From: Actinomycetota bacterium
GTDB lineage: Bacteria > Actinomycetota > Actinomycetes > S36-B12
Length of the DNA: 64,000 nt
Direction of reading: 5' to 3'
Assembly (NCBI GenBank): GCA_030645615.1
Contig: JAUSNB010000021.1
Coordinates: 1 to 64,000 of the forward strand
Both the position numbers and the translations under genes were made by a program. The stretch's first letter is position 1. Each line of letters opens with the position of its first letter. Positions 26,489 to 33,298 of the stretch are shown piece after piece. The notes under the pieces were generated by a model. That model did not search any database and had not been told where the DNA came from. It saw nothing but the letters and a program-made list of their open reading frames with translations.

Positions 26489-26604
26489 GGGGAGCGACCG
26501 TCTCTCCCCGAGAACCGACGTCGACACGAAGGGGAGCGCGGCCGACCATTGTTCTGGGAGGATGCTGGCCATTGCGGGTTGGGCATTAAGGGGAGCGGGG
26601 CCAC
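26489..26604 (+). promoter_or_regulatory. Leader of the RT gene with repeated GGGGAGCG and a hairpin
   Basis: GGGGAGCG occurs at 26489-26496, 26531-26538 and 26590-26597; the last precedes the RT start at 26605. The first pairs with CTCCCC at 26504-26509 to form a hairpin. Defence RTs sometimes use a nearby non-coding RNA as template, so this leader could be such an RNA or a simple regulatory site. Nothing further can be proved from sequence. Confidence 0.4.
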
Positions 26605-28119
26605 ATGAAGCTATCCCATGCAGCGATCTCGAAACTGCCGCTGAGCGCCTCGGTCGACGCTGTTGCAGACGGCAATTTCGATCGCTTTCCCCCGTTGATC
26701 ATCGATCGGTGCCTCACAGACTCCAAGAGCCTTGTCACGGAACAGACAGTCGCGCTCTTCACGGCGGGCTGTGAGATTCACACCGAGACCCTGACCATGC
26801 CACGCCGCAAGTTCGGGTCACGGCCCCTAACAGTCATGCCTCTTGGTGCCAGGGCGCTCTACACGGCGCTCGTCAGTTGTCTCGCCCCCAAGCTCTCGGA
26901 TTCGTCCAGGGATCCTGGCAAGTGGGCGGCCCACTCTGCTTTCGGGTTGCCGACAGACGAGGCCACGCCAGCGGAGTACGTCGTGCAACTCGATATTGCA
27001 TCCTGTTACGAGTACGTGGCGCACGACCAACTCGCAAGAGAACTCGTCGTGCGCACGATGGACTCGGCAACGGTTGGCATCCTGATCGAGCTCTTGGGCG
27101 AGACCTTCAGGCGACCGATCGGGTTGCCACAGATGATGGATAGCAGTGATTTGCTGGCGGATGCATACCTGGAGTCGATAGAGCGGTCACTCATCAGGTC
27201 CGGCTTTGAGATTTCTCGATACGCCGATGACTTCAGGGTCCTCGCCTCCGATTGGGGTACGGCCAACGACGCGATCGAAGAGGCAGCGGAGGCAGCGAGG
27301 GGTCTTGGGCTCGTGCTTTCCACCGAGAAGACGACCATCGTGAAGGCGTCAACTCTCGCGAGAGAGGAAACCGAACGCACCGCCTACCTGACCGAGAAGT
27401 TCAACAAGGCGACCGACGACCTGACCGAAATCGAAGCAATGATGAGCGGGTACGACGACTTCGATTTCGTTGAGATCGCTCCCGATTTCGGCGTAGCGAT
27501 CGCCGAAGCTCTGCGCAGGATTCTCCTTGAGTGGCACGCGGATCCGGAGGACGCCCCGAGGGAAGCAGTAGCGCTGATTAACCCGGCTCTGCATATCCTG
27601 GAGAGCAGCGATCCACGGCTGTCCGATGAACTCCTGGGCTCCATCGTGTTCTACTACCCCCAAGCACTCCAGACGGTGGCACGGTACGTCGCGGCCAGGC
27701 GCGAAATCGGCGAGAACTGGGAAACGATCGCGGCGCTCTCGCGCATGGGTCGCCAAAGCCCCTGGGCCAAGATCTGGCTATTCGAGATGTCAAACACTCA
27801 GCTTGGCCAGGGCTCGCCATGTACAAGCGATGTCCTTGCGTGGGCGCGGTTTCAACTGGAGGACAAACACGAGGTGGTCCGCGCTGAGGCAGCATGGTTC
27901 TTGGCTCGCTGCAGGATGCTGAAGGATGACAAACTGGCGCAGCTCTACGCCCGGGCCTCGTCAATCTCGCGACCCGCGATTGCCGCCGCATTCGGATGCC
28001 AGGGAGGGGACGCCGCCTCGCGACTCATGGGGGCGATGAAGAGTGACTCAAGCTTGATGGAGAACGCATTCGAATGGGGGGCTCGAGGTGGAGTTCCACA
28101 GGCTCCCGCGAACGACTGA
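26605..28119 (+). CDS. UG/Abi-type defence reverse transcriptase
   Basis: 504 residues. The polymerase motifs of reverse transcriptases appear in order: fingers SRPLTVMPLGARAL (72-85), motif A VVQLDIASCYEY (Asp130), motif B GLPQ (173-176), motif C RYADDF (YADD 206-209) and motif D GLGLVLSTEKT (233-243). Both catalytic aspartates are present. The following ~240 residues are helical, resembling the alpha-repeat region of AbiA, AbiK and Abi-P2 proteins. There is no maturase, retron or integrase domain. It overlaps the HEPN gene by 32 nt. I infer an anti-phage RT; the exact UG subgroup cannot be set by eye. Confidence 0.88.
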   Translation: MKLSHAAISKLPLSASVDAVADGNFDRFPPLIIDRCLTDSKSLVTEQTVALFTAGCEIHTETLTMPRRKFGSRPLTVMPLGARALYTALVSCLAPKLSDSSRDPGKWAAHSAFGLPTDEATPAEYVVQLDIASCYEYVAHDQLARELVVRTMDSATVGILIELLGETFRRPIGLPQMMDSSDLLADAYLESIERSLIRSGFEISRYADDFRVLASDWGTANDAIEEAAEAARGLGLVLSTEKTTIVKASTLAREETERTAYLTEKFNKATDDLTEIEAMMSGYDDFDFVEIAPDFGVAIAEALRRILLEWHADPEDAPREAVALINPALHILESSDPRLSDELLGSIVFYYPQALQTVARYVAARREIGENWETIAALSRMGRQSPWAKIWLFEMSNTQLGQGSPCTSDVLAWARFQLEDKHEVVRAEAAWFLARCRMLKDDKLAQLYARASSISRPAIAAAFGCQGGDAASRLMGAMKSDSSLMENAFEWGARGGVPQAPAND

Positions 28120-28651
28120 AGAGGCGCTCACCGCGCTCGGTGAGTTGTCGCGCGAACTCACGGCGCTAGACCTCCCTGTTACCTATTTCGTCGTGTCATC
28201 AACGACAATTGTCGAGGTATTTGTGGGCGAGGTGCTTGACGGTCTGGTGGCGACTTCCGGTGCCGATAGCACACGCCTTGGCCGCGCATTGCTCGGCGCG
28301 ACGCGGGATGACTTCTCACGAAACTGGCCCGATCGGCTTCACTGGTTAAACCAAGGATTCGGAATCGAGATCGGTGGGAGTTCAGAGGGTCAAGCAATGC
28401 TTGCCTTGGTTGAGCTCCGGAACGCTGCGGTCCATGCTGGGGGACGACTCACAGCGCGACAGCTGAGCGACCCGTACGCCGCCGTTGCACTCGGAACGCG
28501 ACTGCGAAGTGTCCTCAAAGTACAGGTTGAAGGTGGAGAGCTGCGGTATCTGCCGGGAGCTGCCCAGGCGGCGGTCACGGTGGCTCGGCGATTCGTGGAA
28601 TGGCTCAATGGCAAGGTGCGTGCCGAAGCGGGCCTTCTTTACTTGAATTAG
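28088..28651 (+). CDS. HEPN-domain protein coupled to the RT
   Basis: 187 residues, mostly helical, from a GTG inside the end of the RT gene. The HEPN ribonuclease signature RNAAVH (Arg111, His116) stands in VELRNAAVHAGGRL. HEPN proteins are often RNases that stop growth of infected cells. In AbiA the same two activities are one fused chain (RT, alpha-repeats, HEPN); here the HEPN part seems to be a separate, co-translated protein. A toxin role held in check by the RT is inferred. Confidence 0.78.
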   Translation: MEFHRLPRTTEEALTALGELSRELTALDLPVTYFVVSSTTIVEVFVGEVLDGLVATSGADSTRLGRALLGATRDDFSRNWPDRLHWLNQGFGIEIGGSSEGQAMLALVELRNAAVHAGGRLTARQLSDPYAAVALGTRLRSVLKVQVEGGELRYLPGAAQAAVTVARRFVEWLNGKVRAEAGLLYLN

Positions 28652-28663
28652 CAACATAACTCG

Positions 28664-29683
28664 TTAGTTCAAATGCGGGACGGAGTACCGATATCGCGTG
28701 ATCTTCAGGTGCTCATCCTTCGGCGTCCAGTCGGTGAAGATTCGGACCTCGCCTCCGTCGGTCACGACTGTCCCGTCGGGTGCGCGGAACCAGTCGATGT
28801 TGTCGACGATGAATAGGTCGGTCGGCTGGTGTCCGTGCGCGTTGTCGACCTCGCCGATGGTCAGCTCTACCGATTCGGCGCGACCCGTCGAACCTTTGAC
28901 CTCGATGTGCCGGGCCTCAGTGTCAGAGGTCGCGTGTACGTCGTATGGCCTGGTCGATCCGACGTTGTCTACCTGGTAGCCCAACGCTTCGTAGTGGGCC
29001 AGGGCCGCGTCGACAGCATGGCGCTCTATCGCCTGCCGGACCTTCACGTCGGACATGTAGCCGCTCGAACCGGGGTTCTTGGCAGGCCTGCTTTGGGGCG
29101 CTTTGGTCGGGGTTGGGGAGGGAAGTTCAATTAGCAGCACGTTCAACTGCGACAGGATCTCGACATACTCGGCGGGGAACTTCACGAGGTAGCCCTGAGT
29201 CGCACGTGCGGGACGCTTCTCGCTGAAGTCGAAGGGCAGATAGAGCGATCCGGCGTATGCCTCGCGGATCTCGCGCGCGGCTTCGCGCAGTTCCGGCTCG
29301 ACAGCTCGAACCTCGTCGAGCGTCACGGCAGACAGCAACGGTGTGTAGTCGTAGAGGGCCATTCGCCACGCGGGCTCTGACTCGGAGGTATCTCGTAAGC
29401 GTCCGTATGACCCGTGCGACTGGTGAATTATGTACGTCGATTCAAGCTCGCCCGTCGCTCGCGACCACCCGACAAGGGCTGGCGTGCCGTACATGTTCTT
29501 GTGCCAGTGAAAGACCACGTCCCCGGCGCGAACTTCGGTAATGAGGTTGTAGCTCCAGTAGGGGCGCCCGCCGTCGTCGAGCTTTGGCGCGAAGAGATCC
29601 GCTCCGAGGTCGGTGCGGTCCGTTATCTCCATCCAGTAGCGCTCGAATGGGCTGCTGCTCCACCACGCGTTTAAGCCAGGCAT
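28664..29683 (-). CDS. EVE-like domain fused to DUF3883 PD-(D/E)xK nuclease
   Basis: 339 residues with AGGAG seven bases before the ATG. Residues 5-125 look like an EVE/PUA-type reader of modified bases (FERYWMEITDRTDLGADL, RAGDVVFHWHKNMYG, ALVGWSRATG). A Pro-rich linker near 188-205 leads to a DUF3883 domain with RHAVDAALAHYEALGYQV, YDVHA (Asp248) and HIEVKG (Glu261, Lys263), a PD-(D/E)xK core. The fusion suggests a modification-dependent restriction enzyme. It converges on the HEPN gene with a 12-bp gap. Confidence 0.8.
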   Translation of the reverse strand: MPGLNAWWSSSPFERYWMEITDRTDLGADLFAPKLDDGGRPYWSYNLITEVRAGDVVFHWHKNMYGTPALVGWSRATGELESTYIIHQSHGSYGRLRDTSESEPAWRMALYDYTPLLSAVTLDEVRAVEPELREAAREIREAYAGSLYLPFDFSEKRPARATQGYLVKFPAEYVEILSQLNVLLIELPSPTPTKAPQSRPAKNPGSSGYMSDVKVRQAIERHAVDAALAHYEALGYQVDNVGSTRPYDVHATSDTEARHIEVKGSTGRAESVELTIGEVDNAHGHQPTDLFIVDNIDWFRAPDGTVVTDGGEVRIFTDWTPKDEHLKITRYRYSVPHLN

Positions 29684-29875
29684 CTATTTCTCCTCCCCGT
29701 TCGGGAGAACGCTAGTGCGCCCCGACCTCACCGGGCCGACGTTCCCATAGACGCGGGGTTGGCCGTCGGGGGAGAACGTCAAGGGCGCGCAGCGGCGAAG
29801 CGGACCCTTGACTTTCGGAGGAGGCGGTCGAGACTGGGTCGACGGGAGCGGCTGCCAAGGACCCGCGCGTTGTGC

Positions 29876-29893
29876 AGTCCGGGAAACGGGACT
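29876..29893. promoter_or_regulatory. Operator-like palindrome 1
   Basis: AGTCC-GGGAAACG-GGACT, ending 11 bp before the HTH gene start. Same arms and spacing as the sites at 30272 and 30310. The rest of 29684-29875, between the divergent nuclease and HTH genes, probably holds promoters, but I see no clear boxes. Confidence 0.65.
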
Positions 29894-29904
29894 ACGGTTG
29901 ATTC

Positions 29905-30273
29905 ATGAACGAGGACTTCCGCTCCGACCGCATGGAGACACCCGAAGGCAAAGGGAACGCTTCCGCAACCTGGAAGCGGGCTTGGACCGCGTACTCTCGA
30001 ACTGTCACCAAGGTCACGCGCCCCGCGATTGAGCCTTTGGCCAAGAAGCTCGGTACTCGGATGGCAGTTGATCTTCTCGGCTTCTGGATGGTGTGGCACC
30101 TCGAAGGCGGCTTTGAGGGACTCCAGCGACTCGGCATGAGTAGATCAGCGATCTATCGACGGGTAGGCGATTTTCGTCGTGCGTTCGGAGTGCACCCTGA
30201 CGAGTTCGAGCTTTCCGGTGTCGACCTAGATGTAGCGGCTTACCTGGCCGGCGGCAGGGCGCGCAAGACGTAG
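29905..30273 (+). CDS. HTH-containing small protein, probable regulator of element 2
   Basis: 122 residues. The C-terminal half reads LEGGFEGLQRLGMSRSAIYR, a helix-turn-helix in which GMSRSAIYRRVGDFRRAF is the likely recognition part. The N-terminus is basic and helical (WKRAWTAYSRTVTKVTRP). The gene is bracketed by palindromes AGTCC-N8-GGACT: one before its start, one on its stop codon and one on the rep start. I infer that it binds them and controls itself and rep. No named family recognised. Confidence 0.65.
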   Translation: MNEDFRSDRMETPEGKGNASATWKRAWTAYSRTVTKVTRPAIEPLAKKLGTRMAVDLLGFWMVWHLEGGFEGLQRLGMSRSAIYRRVGDFRRAFGVHPDEFELSGVDLDVAAYLAGGRARKT

Positions 30274-30289
30274 TCCCGAAAGCTGGACT
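30272..30289. promoter_or_regulatory. Operator-like palindrome 2
   Basis: AGTCC-CGAAAGCT-GGACT, overlapping the stop codon of the HTH gene. The arms extend to 8 bp on each side (CGTAGTCC and GGACTACG, 30269-30292). Confidence 0.7.
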
Positions 30290-30309
30290 ACGTCAACGAC
30301 TCCACCTAT

Positions 30310-30327
30310 AGTCCCGGTTATGGGACT
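30310..30327. promoter_or_regulatory. Operator-like palindrome 3 on the rep start
   Basis: AGTCC-CGGTTATG-GGACT covers the proposed rep start ATG at 30320. A protein bound here would block rep translation or transcription. A nick-site hairpin for Rep is another option. Confidence 0.7.
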
Positions 30328-31078
30328 AGCTGCGCAGGATCGCCTCCGCGAGCCGACACCCTTTAGGGGTTGGTCCCTGACGCTGTGCCCACAGGCGGGC
30401 GAGGCCTCCGGCTCATTCATCTCGTCCCTACAAAGTCGCTGGCGCGGTGTTCGCGGGTTGGCTGTCGATCCCGAGCGATCTGGGACCGAAGCTGCTCGTC
30501 GCTCTCGAGCTCGCCTGCGCCGCTATTGCGTGGCAAACCGGCTGAATCGACTTGGCACATTGACCTACGCCCAGGGCGTGCATGATCCAATCGTCATCCG
30601 CGCCGATATGGGGCAGTTCTTCCGTTCGCTTCGGAGCATTCACGCAGTCGGCTCATTCCCGTACGCGTGGGTTCCGGAGTGGCACCCCGGAGGACACGGG
30701 CTACACGCTCACTTTGCTGTCGGCCAGTACATTCCGCGACGCAAGATCGAAAGCGCGTGGGGCCACGGATTCGTTCACATCAAGCTGCTGTCAGACCTCC
30801 CGGTCGGGTCGGGCCGTTTTGAAGAGTCGCGAGTCGCAGCAAGGTACCTGTCCAAGTACGTCGCGAAGTCCTTCGACCGTGCACCGATGCTGGGGCGGCA
30901 CCGTTACGACGTGGCACAGGGATTTCAGCCATCCCTAGAACTCATCCGCGGGCCAAGTCATTGGAGCGTCATCGACGCCAGCGTTGAGGTGATGGGATCG
31001 CAGCCGTCGAATGTGTGGACCTCGGGCGAGGCTGAGAACTGGATGCTCCCGCCAGCGATTCGCTTGGAGTGGGCGTGA
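30320..31078 (+). CDS. HUH-type replication initiator (Rep)
   Basis: 252 residues. RLGTLTYAQGVHDP is the first conserved strand. WHPGGHGLHAHFAVG holds the metal-binding H-x-H pair of HUH endonucleases. RVAARYLSKYVAKSF carries the catalytic tyrosine motif with Lys four residues on (YLSKYVAK). Such proteins nick one strand at an origin for rolling-circle replication of plasmids and integrative elements. The start codon lies in an operator-like palindrome. Its stop overlaps the next small gene. Confidence 0.85.
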   Translation: MGLAAQDRLREPTPFRGWSLTLCPQAGEASGSFISSLQSRWRGVRGLAVDPERSGTEAARRSRARLRRYCVANRLNRLGTLTYAQGVHDPIVIRADMGQFFRSLRSIHAVGSFPYAWVPEWHPGGHGLHAHFAVGQYIPRRKIESAWGHGFVHIKLLSDLPVGSGRFEESRVAARYLSKYVAKSFDRAPMLGRHRYDVAQGFQPSLELIRGPSHWSVIDASVEVMGSQPSNVWTSGEAENWMLPPAIRLEWA

Positions 31079-31251
31079 CTCCCGATGAGGTAGCCCAGTG
31101 GCTAGAGGCCTCCTGTAGAGCGCAGGGGGTTCCCCTGGTGGTTACTGACGATGACGCATTGAAGAAAGTCCGGTCACTTCTGGTGCCGTCGGTGGCGGCC
31201 GCGCGCGCGCACGGCGGAGCCGAGCACGCACGGACGGGTACCGACGGCTAG
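31069..31251 (+). CDS. Small protein coupled to Rep
   Basis: 60 residues from a GTG within the rep end (a second GTG is two codons on). It begins VTPDEVAQWLEASCRAQGVP and has a short helical tail rich in Ala, Arg and His. Small genes in this place, between rep and integrase, are frequent in actinomycete elements and some act in excision, but this one has no recognised motif. It converges on the integrase, overlapping its stop by 4 nt. Confidence 0.55.
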   Translation: MGVTPDEVAQWLEASCRAQGVPLVVTDDDALKKVRSLLVPSVAAARAHGGAEHARTGTDG

Positions 31252-32624
31252 AAGAGCCAGACTGCTTCGACGCGTGAAGGATCGACCGACCTGGCACCTG
31301 AATTCGCAGGCAGCACCACGCAGTGGTCAAGGATTGTGTGCACGATTGCGGACTGTCGAGTCAGGGTCAGGGTCGGCCACACTCGCCGTAGTTCCGTCTC
31401 CTTGCCCTTCCAGAGGGAGAGATTCTCGACGCGACTCGAAGTTGTGTTCGCGCGCACTCGGGCGAGGCGCTCATTGGCCTTCGCGGCGGCACGTTCGTAT
31501 TGCACTCGACTGAGCGATCCGGAACCGAGCATTTCTGCGAGCATGTTCAGAGTCTCAAGCGCAGCGAGCTCCTCCTTTGCTGAGCTCGCGACCGATCCGC
31601 TCGGCTTCGGCCTTAGCCCGCCGGACAACCTCTGAAGCACGGCCTCCGATATGAGGTGCTCGACGGGCTCCGATTTGATCGAGATTCCTTGGCAGGCGTC
31701 GGGTCGCTGGGGTGAACGTTTGCATGTGTAGCGGGGTCCGTCCTTCTTCCGATCCCCGACCAGGGTTGAACCGCAGCGTGAGCACCGCAAGAGTCCGGCC
31801 AGTAGGTACCTTCGCGCCGTGCGCTGGTGGCGGCGATTCGGATCGTTGACGATCGCGCGTATGGCAACTGACTGGTCCGGGGTGATGATCGCGGGCCATT
31901 GGGCGGGCCCGATGACCTCGCCGTGTCGTACTGCTTGACCGGCAAGGCGGGGGCTGGCAAGCATCTGACGAACGGCGGACGGATGCCAACGGCCGCCAGC
32001 CACAGAAGGTGTCCCTGACTCATTCAGCCAACGGACGAGGCTTATCAGTCCCTCGCCTGCAAGGAAACGTTCTGCGAGGTCACCGATGATCGCTGCTTCA
32101 TCAGGTCGAAGCGTGATTCCGTCGGACTCGTAACCGAAAGGTCGCTTGCCTCCGTGATACAGGCCAGCCCGAGCACGCTGTTCGTTCGCTGCGACGATTC
32201 GCTCCGCTTTGTGCTCCGACTCGTAGCGAGCTGCGACGCCCAACATTCCCGCGACCATTCGCCCGCTCGGAGTGTTCAGGTCAACGCGTCCAGTTTGCAC
32301 AGTCGCTACCTGAATGTTCTTCTCGCGACATAGGTCAACAAACTCAGCGAGATCCTGGAGTCTCCGGTACAGGCGGTCGGGATGCCAGGCAAGGACAGCA
32401 TTGACCGTTCCGGCTTCCAAGTCGTCGAGCATCGTCCGATACAGCGGCCGTGGCCTCTTTGAATACGCCGACGCGTCATTGTCGATGTAGGTAGAGACGA
32501 CTTCCCAGCCGAGTTCGAGCGCCTTGGCGCGGCATTCCAGCACTTGCCGGTCAACCCCTGAAGCCGTCGCGTCCCGGTCCTGGCTAATCCGCGCGTAGAT
32601 CGCTGCTTGAGGCCTCCGTGGCAT
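31248..32624 (-). CDS. int: Large serine recombinase (integrase of element 2)
   Basis: 458 residues. Catalytic domain: AAIYARISQDRDATASGVDR with nucleophile Ser14, then AVLAWHPDRLYRRLQDLAEF and PSGRMVAGMLGVAARYESEH. Recombinase domain about 155-260. Zinc ribbon LRCSRCGSTLVG with CKRSPQRPDACQG. A coiled-coil near 345-395. It differs widely from the element 1 integrase, so the two elements are independent. It starts 21 bp from the right core, the usual place next to attP. Confidence 0.95.
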   Translation of the reverse strand: MPRRPQAAIYARISQDRDATASGVDRQVLECRAKALELGWEVVSTYIDNDASAYSKRPRPLYRTMLDDLEAGTVNAVLAWHPDRLYRRLQDLAEFVDLCREKNIQVATVQTGRVDLNTPSGRMVAGMLGVAARYESEHKAERIVAANEQRARAGLYHGGKRPFGYESDGITLRPDEAAIIGDLAERFLAGEGLISLVRWLNESGTPSVAGGRWHPSAVRQMLASPRLAGQAVRHGEVIGPAQWPAIITPDQSVAIRAIVNDPNRRHQRTARRYLLAGLLRCSRCGSTLVGDRKKDGPRYTCKRSPQRPDACQGISIKSEPVEHLISEAVLQRLSGGLRPKPSGSVASSAKEELAALETLNMLAEMLGSGSLSRVQYERAAAKANERLARVRANTTSSRVENLSLWKGKETELRRVWPTLTLTRQSAIVHTILDHCVVLPANSGARSVDPSRVEAVWLF

Positions 32625-32645
32625 GGAACCACTTTAGCGACACGT

Positions 32646-32651
32646 GGGGAT
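32646..32651. repeat. Attachment core of element 2, right
   Basis: GGGGAT, as at 26438-26443. tadA lies to the right (LHVAIP on the minus strand). Joining the two inner flanks gives an attP with the 14-bp perfect palindrome GTGGGGATCCCCAC. Confidence 0.8.
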
Positions 32652-33092
32652 GGCCACATGCAGTCGACTGCCGTCCGGCAGCATCGCGTCGACGAACGGG
32701 CTCGACAGGTCCAGCCTCCGGCCGGACTGACGCAGCATCCGTTCGACAAGGTCGCGAACGCCCGTGGCATCCAGCACCAGCGGTGTTAGCTCACTGCGCC
32801 CATTGCGCGCAATGAACACGCGTCCAGGTTCGTTGATCCAAAGCTCCTCAATCTCAGGATCATCGAAGTACCGCTGGAGTGGACCAAACCCGGCGACAGC
32901 GGAGAAAGCGTGCTGCGTGAGGTCGCGCATGTTCGCCGGCTCGCCATCGTTGTCGGCCGACCATTCAGCAAGGACGCTTGCCACCGTCGCGTCCACCAGA
33001 TCCCGCACCTGATCCGGCTCGACCATCGGGTCGATCCCCCGCGAACGCACACCCGCGCGAACCCGGTCCTCGACCTCTGCCAAGACGTCCAT
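32646..33092 (-). pseudogene. tadA: tadA/cpaF pilus ATPase, N-terminal piece (first of three)
   Basis: 149 codons from the ATG at 33092. MRDLTQHAFSAVAGFGPLQ, DPEIEELWINEPGRVFIARN, GRRLDLSSPFVDAMLPDGSR and LHVAIP match the N-terminal domain of CpaF. The frame runs into element 2 and stops three codons later (ending IPTCR, stop at 32634-32636). With the other two pieces the restored gene is 1,227 bases, 408 codons plus stop, with no frame break. It is the only copy of the N-terminus that continues past ELWIN. Confidence 0.93.
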
Positions 33093-33174
33093 CGGCTCCC
33101 CATCACGCGACCCGAACCTCGGGCGGCGACGGTAAGCCGGTCAGCAGCAACCGGAACAGGGGCAGCTGTCGGCC

Positions 33175-33183
33175 TGTGGACAA
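33175..33183. promoter_or_regulatory. TTGTCCACA box upstream of tadA copy A
   Basis: TGTGGACAA on the plus strand, that is TTGTCCACA on the tadA strand, 83 bp before the ATG. It equals the actinobacterial DnaA-box consensus. The same box stands 93 and 83 bp before copies B and C. Confidence 0.5.
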
Positions 33184-33298
33184 CGCCAGCCCACGGGCGG
33201 GCGGCCCGTGAGCTCCGGGTAGCTGTCCGCGGGGACACGCCGATGTGGTCGGCGTACCGTCGTAGGGGACGAGCATGTCCGTGTGCCGGGAGGTCCCA

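Larger units (their letters stand above)
26444..32651. mobile_element. Integrative element 2 (serine integrase, about 6.2 kb) with defence genes
   Basis: Inserted in tadA between codons for LHVAIP and DITRKHW. The contents, left to right, are an RT gene, a HEPN gene, a convergent EVE-like/nuclease gene, an HTH gene, an HUH Rep gene, a small gene and the integrase reading away from the right end. There is no transfer gene. An integrase plus a rolling-circle-type Rep recalls a stripped actinomycete integrative element. Its RT, HEPN and nuclease make it a small defence carrier. Confidence 0.88.

Noticed and set aside
26605-28119. Retron or group II intron RT
   Set aside because: No maturase domain, no intron structure, no msr/msd-like inverted repeats seen; the C-terminus is helical as in Abi RTs.
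17961-32651. One composite prophage
   Set aside because: There are two separate att pairs, two unrelated integrases, a piece of tadA between them and no structural phage genes.
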